Shown piece by piece: positions 34,489-43,327 of a stretch of 64,000 nucleotides of DNA; the first letter of the stretch is position 1; each line of letters begins with the position of its first letter. The DNA comes from Dyadobacter sp. CECT 9275 (GTDB lineage: Bacteria > Bacteroidota > Bacteroidia > Cytophagales > Spirosomataceae). The notes beneath the pieces are model-generated. The model saw nothing but the letters and a program-made list of their open reading frames with translations. It had not been told where the DNA came from and did not search any database. The stretch is taken from NCBI RefSeq assembly GCF_907164905.1, contig NZ_CAJRAF010000002.1, forward strand, positions 868,001 to 932,000. The letters run 5' to 3'. Position numbers and translations under genes: made by a program.

Positions 34489-36219
34489 CTACGCATTGGG
34501 ATAACCGGATAAAAAAGCTCTGATATCCTCCGAGCTGTCCATTTCGCTAATTTTTTGATACATAGCTTCTGCACCGGAAAGGCTTAAATCCATTATCCGC
34601 TGCTTGATACCGGGAATGGAGACAGCACTCATGGAGAACTCCCTGAGCCCCATCCCCAACAATAACGACGTAGCCATCGGATCAGCGGCCAGCTCTCCGC
34701 ACATGGCAACATGAATATTGTTTTTTTGCCCCTGGGCAATCACCTGGGCGATCAGCCGTATAACAGCCGGATTAAAAGGGTCATACAATGCGGAAACTTT
34801 TTCGTTCATCCGGTCTACTGCAAGTGTATACTGGATAAGGTCATTGGTACCGATACTAAAAAAATCAACTTCCTTCGCCAGTATATCCGCAGTAACAGCA
34901 GCAGAAGGGATTTCAATCATGATACCGACCTGCATCTCCTGATCGAATGCGATACCTTCCTTCAGCAATTCTTTTTTTGCTTCGGCCAGCACCGCTTTTG
35001 CTTCTCTTACTTCCCTTATATTGCTGATCATAGGAAACATCATTCTCAGATCCCCAAAAACACCGGCACGAATTATAGCCCGCAACTGTACCAGAAACAA
35101 GTCCTTCCGATCCAAAGAGAACCTGATAGCCCGATAACCCAGAAACGGATTTTGTTCCTGCGGTAGTCCGAAATAAGGCAACTCCTTGTCGCCGCCGATG
35201 TCAATGGTACGGATGGTTACAGGCCTGTTTCCGGCTTCAAGTGCAACTTTTTTATAAAAATCAAATTGTTCGTCTTCTGTCGGAAACGAGTCCCGGCCCA
35301 TGAACAACAGTTCGCTGCGCAGCAGTCCAACACCTTCTCCCCCATTTTCCAAAACCTGTTCCATATCTCCCGCATCCGAGATATTGGCCACCAGCTGAAT
35401 GGTACAGCCGTCGGTAGTGGCAGCAGGTACATCCCGTAAAGCTTTTAGCGCATCGGTCTGCCGGGTATATTCTCCGCTCTTTGCCCTGTACCTTTCCAGC
35501 GCCGCCTCATCGGGGTTGACGAGTACCTCCCCAAGCATACCATCCAGCAGGATAGAATCGCCGTTTTGAACACCTGCCAGTATTTCTCCGCAGCCCACCA
35601 CAGCAGGAATACCCCTGGCCCTGGCGACGATGGCCGCATGCGAAGTTTTCCCTCCTGCCTGCGTGGCAAAACCCGTGACATTCCGGGTATCCATCGAGAT
35701 AGTATCCGACGGGGATATATCTTCCGCTATCAGGATCGTTCCCGCCTCCAAGATTTCCCGGCTCTCCGTTACCTGTCCCAGATTTCGGAGGATACGGTTA
35801 CCAATATCCTGAACATCCGCTGAGCGCGCCCGCATGTATTCGTCCGTCATATCCTGAAACATTTGCACCAATTGTCCGGTTACCTCCAGGAGTGCATCGT
35901 TTACATTTTTTCTTTCTGTCCGGATTTTCTCCACCACATCAAGCCGTATCTGTGGATCTCCCAACAGTTCAACCTGCGTTTCCAGTATTTCAATACTTTC
36001 TTCCGGCCAGCTTTCATCAGCATCCGTTATAAGAGCTTCCACCTCTGCCACAGAAACCTTTACGGCATGGTCAAATCTTTCTATTTCGGAACTTATATCC
36101 TCATCGGTATCGAGTAAAAGACCCGTCAGCCCTGTTTCCTGCTTTCTGATCACCCGGGCCCTTCCGATGGAAATTCCAGGCGACACACCTATTCCGTTGA
36201 TTTGAAGCTGTGAAGCCAT
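34489..36219 (-). CDS. ptsI: PTS enzyme I (phosphoenolpyruvate-protein phosphotransferase)
   Basis: A 576-aa cytoplasmic enzyme that autophosphorylates from PEP and hands phosphate to HPr. It has the N-terminal swivelling domain with GGKTSHAAIVARARGIPAVVG (active His near residue 194), the HPr-binding helical part (QDMTDEYMRARSADVQDIGN), and the PEP-binding barrel with LLRSELLFMGRDSFPTEDEQ, IRTIDIGGDKELPYF, MIEIPSAAV, FFSIGTNDLIQYTLAVDR and AMCGELAADP carrying the catalytic Cys. The length and all motifs are typical. Third main gene of the cluster, 72 bases after the fused EIIC-EIID. Confidence 0.96.
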   Translation of the reverse strand: MASQLQINGIGVSPGISIGRARVIRKQETGLTGLLLDTDEDISSEIERFDHAVKVSVAEVEALITDADESWPEESIEILETQVELLGDPQIRLDVVEKIRTERKNVNDALLEVTGQLVQMFQDMTDEYMRARSADVQDIGNRILRNLGQVTESREILEAGTILIAEDISPSDTISMDTRNVTGFATQAGGKTSHAAIVARARGIPAVVGCGEILAGVQNGDSILLDGMLGEVLVNPDEAALERYRAKSGEYTRQTDALKALRDVPAATTDGCTIQLVANISDAGDMEQVLENGGEGVGLLRSELLFMGRDSFPTEDEQFDFYKKVALEAGNRPVTIRTIDIGGDKELPYFGLPQEQNPFLGYRAIRFSLDRKDLFLVQLRAIIRAGVFGDLRMMFPMISNIREVREAKAVLAEAKKELLKEGIAFDQEMQVGIMIEIPSAAVTADILAKEVDFFSIGTNDLIQYTLAVDRMNEKVSALYDPFNPAVIRLIAQVIAQGQKNNIHVAMCGELAADPMATSLLLGMGLREFSMSAVSIPGIKQRIMDLSLSGAEAMYQKISEMDSSEDIRAFLSGYPNA

Positions 36220-36291
36220 TTTGCAGTCTTAATTAGATATCGTACCGAAATGTGAGGTTCAAAAACAGATCACTATTCTATTGAAAGTTCA

Positions 36292-37947
36292 TCAGGCAAA
36301 CACATGCAACACGCTTCCTGCGAAACCCAACAGCAGCAAACCTAGCAGCAGGTAAGTGGTTTTTATATTTTTTTTCACAAAATAGAAAACCAGGAAAGTG
36401 AGCGACAGCGGTAATATATTCGGGACGATCTGGTCAAGGATCCCCTGTACCGGTACCGCAGCATCCGCTGAGCCGATCAGCAACGGCGTTTTGACAGACA
36501 TTAACATAGCGGGCATTGCCCCAACAACCATCAAACCCAGAATGGAAGACCAGGATTTTAATTTATCCATCACGTTACTTTTAGACAGGTCCTGAAGGAA
36601 TTTTGTACCAGCCTGGTACCCTATGAAAGTCAGATGGTAGCGCAGCACAAGATGCGGTATGTTAAAGATCAGCAAAAACAAAACGGGCCCCAGTACACTA
36701 CCCTGCATGGCCAGCGAGGTACCCACTCCGGCTGCAATCACCTTCACGGTTCCCCAGAACAAGGAGTCAAAAACACCTGCCAGCGGCCCCATCAAACCAA
36801 GTTTCACTGCGTTGATGGACGCTTCATCAAAATCTGCTTCACGGCTGTTCTGTTCTTCCATCGCTGCCGAAATGCCGATAATCAGTGTTGAACCGTGCGG
36901 TGCAGTATTAAAAAACTGCAAATGCCTTCTCAGAGCTAGAGACATGGATTCTTTTGTGGTATACAGTTTTTTCAAAGCCGGTAATATGGAAAAGGCGAAG
37001 CCGGTGTTCTGCCAGGTTTCAAAGTTGAAATTAGCTTCCAGTGCCATAGACCTCAGAAACAGACTCCGGATATCCCTTTTAGTAAGGATTGTCGATACCG
37101 GCTCCGCTATCGCAGGCGTTTCGTCCATATCAAAATCGTCAAAATCACTGTCGCTCCCAGCAACCGGTATTTCTTTGTGCGTAATACCTGTAACGATCAG
37201 TGCAATAATCACTCCCAGCCCTCCTATGGCGATCATGGGCAGTTTCAGATAGCTGGTAAGAATAAATCCGAGAAAAAAATACGGCGCCACCACTTTGTTG
37301 TACATCAGGTTCATGAGCAGCGCAAAGCCAAGCGCTGGCAACATATTCCCGGCCACCTGTAAACCCGAATGCACCCAGGGTGGTATGGTTTCTACAAAAG
37401 TTTTGATAACATCGGCTCCCAGCAGCAAAGCAAGTAAGGTAACCGCGCCCATCAGCAGCGGTTTGAGTAATCCTGATAAAATATGGAGCTGTTCCACTCT
37501 TTTGTAATTCCCTTCCGAGGCATACTGATCAAACTTTTTATTAAGTACAGGCCGGAGTACAAACAGACCGCTGATGACCATCTCTGCCAGGATGGAAATA
37601 GGTACGGCCAGTGCGAGCGCCACCGCGGAACCTTTCCCAGACATGATCGCAAACGCTGTTCCCAATACGCCGCCGGTAATTACGTCGGGTGGAATGGCAG
37701 CCCCCACTTTGATATTCCCCATAAAAATGAGTTCCAGCGTGGCTCCGATCATCACTCCTTGTTCCAGATCGCCCAGGACAAGACCCACCAATGGCCCCAG
37801 GACCAGTGGCCTGCTCAGCAAAGTTGTTCCCAGAAAGTCTTCGGAGTGCCCGAACATGGCAATTAACGTAAGCATTAGGTAGGTTGGCAACACTTCCGAA
37901 GTATGTTTTATGGTTAGGAAATCACGATCATCCAATGTAATCTGCAC
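36292..37947 (-). CDS. Fused EIIC-EIID permease of a mannose-family PTS
   Basis: A 551-aa membrane protein. Residues about 20-265 are EIIC of the mannose/sorbose type (FGHSEDFLGTTLLSRPLVLG, LGDLEQGVMIGATLELIFMG, AAIPPDVITGGVLGT). Residues about 290-551 are EIID (LFLRSMALEANFNFETWQNTG, HLQFFNTAPHGSTLIIGI, SINAVKLGLMGPLAGVFDSL, LFLLIFNIPHLVLRY). An acidic linker (SDSDFDDFDMDETP) joins them. In most bacteria these are two separate proteins. The frame opens with a GTG (37947) immediately after the EIIB stop; a nearby TTG is an alternative. It transports and, with EIIB, phosphorylates a sugar. Confidence 0.92.
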   Translation of the reverse strand: MQITLDDRDFLTIKHTSEVLPTYLMLTLIAMFGHSEDFLGTTLLSRPLVLGPLVGLVLGDLEQGVMIGATLELIFMGNIKVGAAIPPDVITGGVLGTAFAIMSGKGSAVALALAVPISILAEMVISGLFVLRPVLNKKFDQYASEGNYKRVEQLHILSGLLKPLLMGAVTLLALLLGADVIKTFVETIPPWVHSGLQVAGNMLPALGFALLMNLMYNKVVAPYFFLGFILTSYLKLPMIAIGGLGVIIALIVTGITHKEIPVAGSDSDFDDFDMDETPAIAEPVSTILTKRDIRSLFLRSMALEANFNFETWQNTGFAFSILPALKKLYTTKESMSLALRRHLQFFNTAPHGSTLIIGISAAMEEQNSREADFDEASINAVKLGLMGPLAGVFDSLFWGTVKVIAAGVGTSLAMQGSVLGPVLFLLIFNIPHLVLRYHLTFIGYQAGTKFLQDLSKSNVMDKLKSWSSILGLMVVGAMPAMLMSVKTPLLIGSADAAVPVQGILDQIVPNILPLSLTFLVFYFVKKNIKTTYLLLGLLLLGFAGSVLHVFA

Positions 37948-38418
37948 TCAGATCAGGTCTGCCACCCACTGCTTTTTGTCCGTTGGAACCTGCCTTATTT
38001 CAAGTTCAATTCCTTTCACCAGCAGTTGCTTTATTATTTCAATATCATCGTCATTAACGGCTATGGCTTTGGATATCAGCCTTGATCCCTCCTTCCCGCG
38101 AATTCCTCCAAAGTTGACTGACTGTATCTCGGCAATAGCTCCCGACAAAAACGCTGCATCTTTAATGGAACTTACCAGAACAAAGATTTTCATATTCCTG
38201 CTACGCTCGTCAGACAAAAAGGAAACCGTGTCCGCAAGTGATTTGATCAAAAGTTTGGCAGCGGCCGGCTTGGCAAGATTCATCGTCATTTTCAGAAAAT
38301 CATCCTTGGCGGCTTTGTCATTGGCAACCACCAGACAATCTGCACCCAGGGCCGGTGTCCAGGTCAGTGCCACCTGGCCATGCACCAGGCGATCGTCAAT
38401 CCGTAATAATTTAATCAT
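37948..38418 (-). CDS. PTS mannose/sorbose-family EIIB component
   Basis: A 156-aa cytoplasmic protein. The start IKLLRIDDRLVHGQVALTW contains the active-site His13 typical of this family (R-I-D-[DE]-R-x-[VL]-H-G-Q). It accepts phosphate from EIIA and passes it to the sugar at the EIIC-EIID channel. Its ATG overlaps the end of EIIA by 8 bases. A conserved NFGGIRGKEGSR segment follows, as in other mannose-family EIIBs. Confidence 0.94.
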   Translation of the reverse strand: MIKLLRIDDRLVHGQVALTWTPALGADCLVVANDKAAKDDFLKMTMNLAKPAAAKLLIKSLADTVSFLSDERSRNMKIFVLVSSIKDAAFLSGAIAEIQSVNFGGIRGKEGSRLISKAIAVNDDDIEIIKQLLVKGIELEIRQVPTDKKQWVADLI

Positions 38419-38830
38419 CGAAATCGCTTTCTGCGTTGGGGGTTAATAAGTTATTGACGTAAACTATCTGCTCCTTTGCCATTTGAATTGCATTGGTAAG
38501 TACTTCCGTAACCGCTAACTCCTCATCCGACAGCATTACATCCACCAGCAACGGAAGATTGAAACCGGAAACCACATGAACATTCTCCCTTAAGGCAAAG
38601 CGTAAAATCTGATTGGTAACACTTCCTCCCATGAGGTCGGTAAAGACAACGAGCTCGTCTTCTTCAGACACCTTTTCCATGACCCGGGCGAGTTCGTCTT
38701 CAATTCCTTTATTTTCCTCAACATACGCCTGAATAAGAAAAACGTTTTCCATCGGGCCAACAATAATATCCAGCGACGACTGAACGCCCTTTGCAAAAGT
38801 ACCATGGGTTGCAATCAGGAATTTTCGCAT
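38411..38830 (-). CDS. PTS mannose-family EIIA component
   Basis: A 139-aa protein starting MRKFLIATHGTFAKGVQSSL, with active-site His9 in ATHG. It also has FTDLMGGSVTNQI and SGFNLPLLVDVML, conserved in mannose-family EIIA. It carries phosphate from HPr to EIIB. First gene of the PTS cluster, divergent from the GH9 gene with a ~230-base AT-rich intergenic region (38831-39062) that probably holds both promoters. No clear consensus promoter was identified there. Confidence 0.94.
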   Translation of the reverse strand: MRKFLIATHGTFAKGVQSSLDIIVGPMENVFLIQAYVEENKGIEDELARVMEKVSEEDELVVFTDLMGGSVTNQILRFALRENVHVVSGFNLPLLVDVMLSDEELAVTEVLTNAIQMAKEQIVYVNNLLTPNAESDFDD

Positions 38831-39062
38831 TTAAAATGAGGATTATATAAAATTTCCGAAATAACGCTGTTGATACTCAGGACATACAACAATGGACTAC
38901 TGCCCTTTCAAAATAATTTAAAACCGGTACCTGCCGCCCCGCAGCACAAAATAGTATTATAAATATCGATCTATGTAAATATTATTCCAAAATTTGATAA
39001 TTTCCCGACCGATTGTCAGACGCATTGATTATCAGCCAATAATGACCTCCCCTAACTTCTTT

Positions 39063-40841
39063 ATGAGACAGATTTTTCATACCCTGCCCCTCATCTGGTG
39101 CCTGATCTTTTTTGCAGAGCATGTTTCAGCGGCAATTATTATTCACGTCAACCAGGTAGGATTTGACAGCAATGGTGCCAAAACAGCTGTGATTTCGGGA
39201 AATCCCGCTGAACTTAGCGAAATCACCAGGTTTGACCTTATTTCATCCGGCTCTTCCCGAAAGGAATTTACAGGAAAACTATCCCCATCTATGACCATTG
39301 ATGAGTGGTTTCCCGGAAAAGTTTATTATCGTATCGACTTCTCTTCTTTTACCAAACCAGGGAAGTATAAAATCTCGCTGGGTGTAAACGGTAAGAGCTA
39401 TACTTCTGATGAATTTCTGATAGAAGACAAAGCGCTCGCCAGGCTGCTGATCCCATCCATCCTTCATTATTATAACAAACAAAGGGCTGACAAACCTGAA
39501 GAGCTGATCGCCGATCAAAATATAACGCTCTATGGCAGCACCAAAACGGTGGACCTGCGCGGGGGATGGGATGATGCCTCCGGTGATATCAGCAAATATT
39601 TCTCCCACCTGGCCTACGCCAATTTCATGTCTCAGCAGCAGATACCGTTGTGTACCTGGTCCATGGAAAACGCTGCAGAAAGTATTCCCAGGCTCCTCTC
39701 ACAGCTTGGTGTACTGGATTCCATGAAACGGGAGGCACTATATGGGGCCGATTATATTGTCAGGTCGTTGTCAGAAGAAGGGTATTTTTACATGACCGTT
39801 TTCAGTTATTTCAATCCGGACCCCAAAGCCCGGCGTGTAGTTGGACTGAACGCCAACAGTGTCACCACTTCCAATTATCAGTGTGCCTACCGCGAAGGTG
39901 GCGGCATGGGTATAGCTGCCCTGGCCAGGATTTCACGCTGGAAAATGAATGGTGATTTTACCTCACAGCAGTATCTGGATGCGGCAAAAAGGGCCTTTGC
40001 CCATTTACAAATCAACAATTTAAAATACTGTGACGATGGAAAAGAAAATATCCTCGACGACTATTGTGCGTTGCTCGGCGCAACAGAACTTTGGCTGGCT
40101 ACCGGTGAAAACATATACAGGGATGAAGCCCGGGAAAGGGCTAAAAATCTTGAAAAGAGAATGAGCCTGGCAGGTTATTTTATAGCAAATGATGCCAATC
40201 GGCCTTTCTGGCATGCCTCGGATGCCGGATTGCCCGTGGTGGCACTATGCCGGTATCTGAAAATTGAAAGTGATGCTGCCTTGAAAGCTGCCGCACTTGG
40301 TACTGTAAAAAAAGCATTGGACTATAACCTCAACGTTACCAGCAATGTAAGTAATCCGTTTGGCTATGCACGGCAATCCTTTCTGTTTAAAGGTATGGTG
40401 AAAGATGGCTTTTTTATACCGCATGAAAATGAAAGTGGCTGGTGGTGGCAAGGCGAAAATGCACGGCTCGCTTCACTTGCCACAGCTGCGCTGGTGGGCG
40501 GAAAACTCGTATACCCTAAGCCAGAAGGATGGGGAACCAGTGAACCGCTGCAAACTTACGCTTCGCAACAGATTTCATGGATACTGGGGGCAAATCCTTA
40601 CGAAGCCTGTTTCATGTATAAGTTCGGCAGGAACAACATGCCCTACATGAAGTCGCTGTACGGACATGGATCCGAGCGCGGTGGTATATCCAATGGCGTT
40701 ACCGGGAAAGACGGAAACGCCGACGGCAGCGGAATTGACTACAAAACCAATGATAATGGTAACGAGTGGCGCTGGACGGAGCAATGGATACCGCACTCGG
40801 CCTGGTTTTTACAAGCAGTTACGGCAATGGCGGAGGAGTAA
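39063..40841 (+). CDS. Secreted glycoside hydrolase family 9 protein
   Basis: A 592-aa protein from ATG 39063, which opens a signal peptide (MRQIFHTLPLIWCLIFFAEH, cleavage after VSA); two earlier in-frame starts exist. Residues about 25-115 are the CelD-type Ig-like domain (IIIHVNQVGFDSNGAKTAVI). The (alpha/alpha)6 catalytic domain follows with GGWDDASGDISKY (catalytic Asp pair near residue 170), SWILGANPYEACFMYKFG and NEWRWTEQWIPHS with the general acid Glu near residue 572. GH9 includes cellulases and also exo-glucosaminidases such as those of chitin-degrading Vibrio. The neighbouring PTS and NagB-like genes favour an amino-sugar substrate, but this is inference. Confidence 0.88.
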   Translation: MRQIFHTLPLIWCLIFFAEHVSAAIIIHVNQVGFDSNGAKTAVISGNPAELSEITRFDLISSGSSRKEFTGKLSPSMTIDEWFPGKVYYRIDFSSFTKPGKYKISLGVNGKSYTSDEFLIEDKALARLLIPSILHYYNKQRADKPEELIADQNITLYGSTKTVDLRGGWDDASGDISKYFSHLAYANFMSQQQIPLCTWSMENAAESIPRLLSQLGVLDSMKREALYGADYIVRSLSEEGYFYMTVFSYFNPDPKARRVVGLNANSVTTSNYQCAYREGGGMGIAALARISRWKMNGDFTSQQYLDAAKRAFAHLQINNLKYCDDGKENILDDYCALLGATELWLATGENIYRDEARERAKNLEKRMSLAGYFIANDANRPFWHASDAGLPVVALCRYLKIESDAALKAAALGTVKKALDYNLNVTSNVSNPFGYARQSFLFKGMVKDGFFIPHENESGWWWQGENARLASLATAALVGGKLVYPKPEGWGTSEPLQTYASQQISWILGANPYEACFMYKFGRNNMPYMKSLYGHGSERGGISNGVTGKDGNADGSGIDYKTNDNGNEWRWTEQWIPHSAWFLQAVTAMAEE

Positions 40842-41015
40842 CCGGCCAAAAAATGAAGCGTTAAAAGTTTAGAGTTAATCAATGAGGCAAAGCAGGCAGG
40901 TGCAGGTAGGGAGTATGCGGTAGGCTGGCGATGGCCATTCATGGGTTGTTAGCTTTAATTCACTTTAGAATTACATCCGTCTTAAATAAATATTTGCTTT
41001 TACAATCTGGTTAAG

Positions 41016-41774
41016 ATGAAAAAGAACACCATTATAACCGTTTTAATATACCTGCTTTTCGCAAACTGTTACGCTCAAAAACCCAGCTTCAAAGCTGTGG
41101 CATTTTATTCTGCGAAGGTAGAAATGGACCACGTTCTGTTTGCCAATGACGCCTTGTATTTCTTCAGGCTGATCGCATCACAGAACAATTTTACCTTTGA
41201 TGCCACCACCGACTGGACCAACCTCAACGATGCCTACCTGAGCAATTACCAGATCGTGATTTGGCTCAATGACGCTCCGCACACGGATGAAGAAAAGGCT
41301 GCCTTCGAAAAATACATCGCCAACGGAGGAGCCTGGTTAGGTTTCCACGTAGCGGGTTATAACGACAAGAGCTCTCAATGGAACTGGTTCCTTGATTTTC
41401 TCGGCGGTCCTGTTTTTCATAGTAACAATTGGCCGCCCGTGGCTGCAAGGGTGAATATTGAAACCCGCGACCACCCTGCAACCAAAAGAATGCCAGAAAG
41501 TTACGACGCCCCGGTTACGGAATGGTACCAGTGGAAACCAAGCCCTAGGCTGGACAAGGACGTGCGGGTACTGGCTTCCATTGCTCCTGAAAGTTACCCG
41601 CTTGGCGTAAAAACTTTCATCCAGGCGGGAGATACGCCCATTGTCTGGACCAATACAAAGTACAAAATGTTATACATGAATTTCGGGCATGGCAACAAAG
41701 TACTCTCCAGTGCAGATCAGAACCGAATGATCACCGATGGCATTTTGTGGCTCGGCGGAGTATCTAAAAACTGA
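41016..41774 (+). CDS. Secreted ThuA-domain protein
   Basis: A 252-aa protein with signal peptide (MKKNTIITVLIYLLFANCYA). The ThuA domain is a glutamine amidotransferase-like fold often found in sugar-utilisation clusters: FKAVAFYSAKVEMDHVLFAN, FTFDATTDWTNLNDAYLSNY, IVIWLNDAPHTDEEKAAFEK, ANGGAWLGFHVAGYN and VTEWYQWKPSPRLDKDVRVL. It is very similar to the N-terminal half of the next gene, showing a tandem duplication. Catalytic function of ThuA is not settled; involvement in trehalose or other disaccharide use was proposed for the founding protein. Confidence 0.88.
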   Translation: MKKNTIITVLIYLLFANCYAQKPSFKAVAFYSAKVEMDHVLFANDALYFFRLIASQNNFTFDATTDWTNLNDAYLSNYQIVIWLNDAPHTDEEKAAFEKYIANGGAWLGFHVAGYNDKSSQWNWFLDFLGGPVFHSNNWPPVAARVNIETRDHPATKRMPESYDAPVTEWYQWKPSPRLDKDVRVLASIAPESYPLGVKTFIQAGDTPIVWTNTKYKMLYMNFGHGNKVLSSADQNRMITDGILWLGGVSKN

Positions 41775-41784
41775 TATCAGGCTT

Positions 41785-43278
41785 ATGAAAAAAAATTTAT
41801 CAATCATTTGCGTCCTTCTGGAATCCATTTTTTTCCCGGTTTTTAACTCCCTGGCCCAAAAACCGGATTTTAAGGTAATCGCCTTTTATTCCAATAAAGT
41901 TGAAAAAGATCATATTGATTTTTCGAATGATGCGCGCGAATTTTTTAAAACCCTGGCCGCAGAAAACAATTTCACTTTTGATGCTACCACCGACTGGACC
42001 AACTGTAACGATGCCTATCTCAGCAACTACAACATTGTGATGTGGCTGAATGACTTCCCGCAAAATCCCCAGCAACGGAACGCTTTTCAGAAATATATGG
42101 AAAATGGAGGCGGATGGTTCGGATTTCACGTGGCTGGTTACAACGACAAACATACCCAATGGCCCTGGTTTGTTGATTTTCTGGGTGGAGGTGTGTTTTA
42201 CAGCAATAGCTGGCCGCCTATTCCCGCTCGACTGCTCGTAGATGACAACAATCACCCGGTTACGAGACGGCTGCCGGGTGCCTATGCATCACCGGTGAAT
42301 GAATGGTACCACTGGCGGCCCAGCCCACGCAACAACAAGGATGTAAAAGTACTGGTAACACTAGACCCGGCCAATTACCCCCTGGGTATCAAAGACATAT
42401 TGACAGATGGAGACACTCCGGTTGTTTGGACCAACACAAGGTACAACATGATTTACATGAACATGGGACACGGCAACAAAGTCATGACGGATTACCAGCA
42501 GAACAACATGATCACAGATGCCCTTTTCTGGCTCGGCAAGAAAAAGCAGAAAGTACAGACCAACACACTTCCTGAACTCTCAGACAAATACTATCCGCAA
42601 CTGATATCTGTAAAAGGCGGCACCTTCAAAATGGGGGATGAAAAAGGGAGCAACGACGAACAGCCTGCACATCAGGTTACCGTGAAAGATTTCAAAATAG
42701 CCAGAACCGAGACCACCGTGGCACAATGGCGGGTATTTTGCAATGCCACCAAACGGCAGATGCCGGACCTGCCAGGCTGGGGTTGGCATGAAAACCATCC
42801 GGTGGTAAATGTGAGCTGGGACGATGCAGTGGCCTATTGCCGCTGGCTTGGTGAACAGACCGGCATACCGTTCCGTCTGCCCACGGAGGCAGAGTGGGAA
42901 TTCGCTGCACGCGGTGGTGTTAAAAGCAATCATACGGTTTTCAGCGGGGACCCGCGTATTGACTCCGTGGGCTGGTATGCCGCCACAGGTTATGGTACCA
43001 AACCCGTAGCCACCAAAAAACCAAACGAACTGGGCCTATTCGATATGACGGGCAACGTTTGGGAATGGGTCAGCGACTGGTATGACGCGGCATACTACAC
43101 TCAAAGTGCAAAAGAAAATCCAACCGGTCCTGCCACGGGAACCTACAAGATATACCGTGGCGGAGCCTGGTCGGTGCCCGCCCCAAACTGCAAAGTGAGC
43201 TACCGTAACGTAGTACCTCCCTCTAGCAGTAACTACAACCGTGGATTCAGAGTATGTACGGATACATTAAATCAATGA
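41785..43278 (+). CDS. ThuA domain fused to FGE-sulfatase-like (SUMF1) domain, secreted
   Basis: A 497-aa protein from ATG 41785 (signal peptide MKKNLSIICVLLESIFFPVF, then NSLAQ), 10 bases after the preceding ThuA gene. Residues about 23-255 repeat the ThuA domain (FTFDATTDWTNCNDAYLSNY, NGGGWFGFHVAGYN). Residues about 270-497 form an FGE-sulfatase/SUMF1 domain: VKGGTFKMGDEKGSNDEQPA, HPVVNVSWDDAVAYCRWLG, RLPTEAEWEFAARGG, GLFDMTGNVWEWVSDW and RGGAWSVPAPN. The paired active-site cysteines of true formylglycine-generating enzymes are not evident, so it is more likely a non-catalytic or C-type lectin-like binding module. Function unknown. Confidence 0.88.
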   Translation: MKKNLSIICVLLESIFFPVFNSLAQKPDFKVIAFYSNKVEKDHIDFSNDAREFFKTLAAENNFTFDATTDWTNCNDAYLSNYNIVMWLNDFPQNPQQRNAFQKYMENGGGWFGFHVAGYNDKHTQWPWFVDFLGGGVFYSNSWPPIPARLLVDDNNHPVTRRLPGAYASPVNEWYHWRPSPRNNKDVKVLVTLDPANYPLGIKDILTDGDTPVVWTNTRYNMIYMNMGHGNKVMTDYQQNNMITDALFWLGKKKQKVQTNTLPELSDKYYPQLISVKGGTFKMGDEKGSNDEQPAHQVTVKDFKIARTETTVAQWRVFCNATKRQMPDLPGWGWHENHPVVNVSWDDAVAYCRWLGEQTGIPFRLPTEAEWEFAARGGVKSNHTVFSGDPRIDSVGWYAATGYGTKPVATKKPNELGLFDMTGNVWEWVSDWYDAAYYTQSAKENPTGPATGTYKIYRGGAWSVPAPNCKVSYRNVVPPSSSNYNRGFRVCTDTLNQ

Positions 43279-43327
43279 AATTGTCAGTTATTTTCCGAAT
43301 TCGGATCTTCATAAAAACTCACCGCTC

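Noticed and set aside
38994..39062. Longer N-terminus for the GH9 protein
   Set aside because: The 23 extra residues push the signal peptide inward. ATG 39063, or less likely 39042, is preferred.
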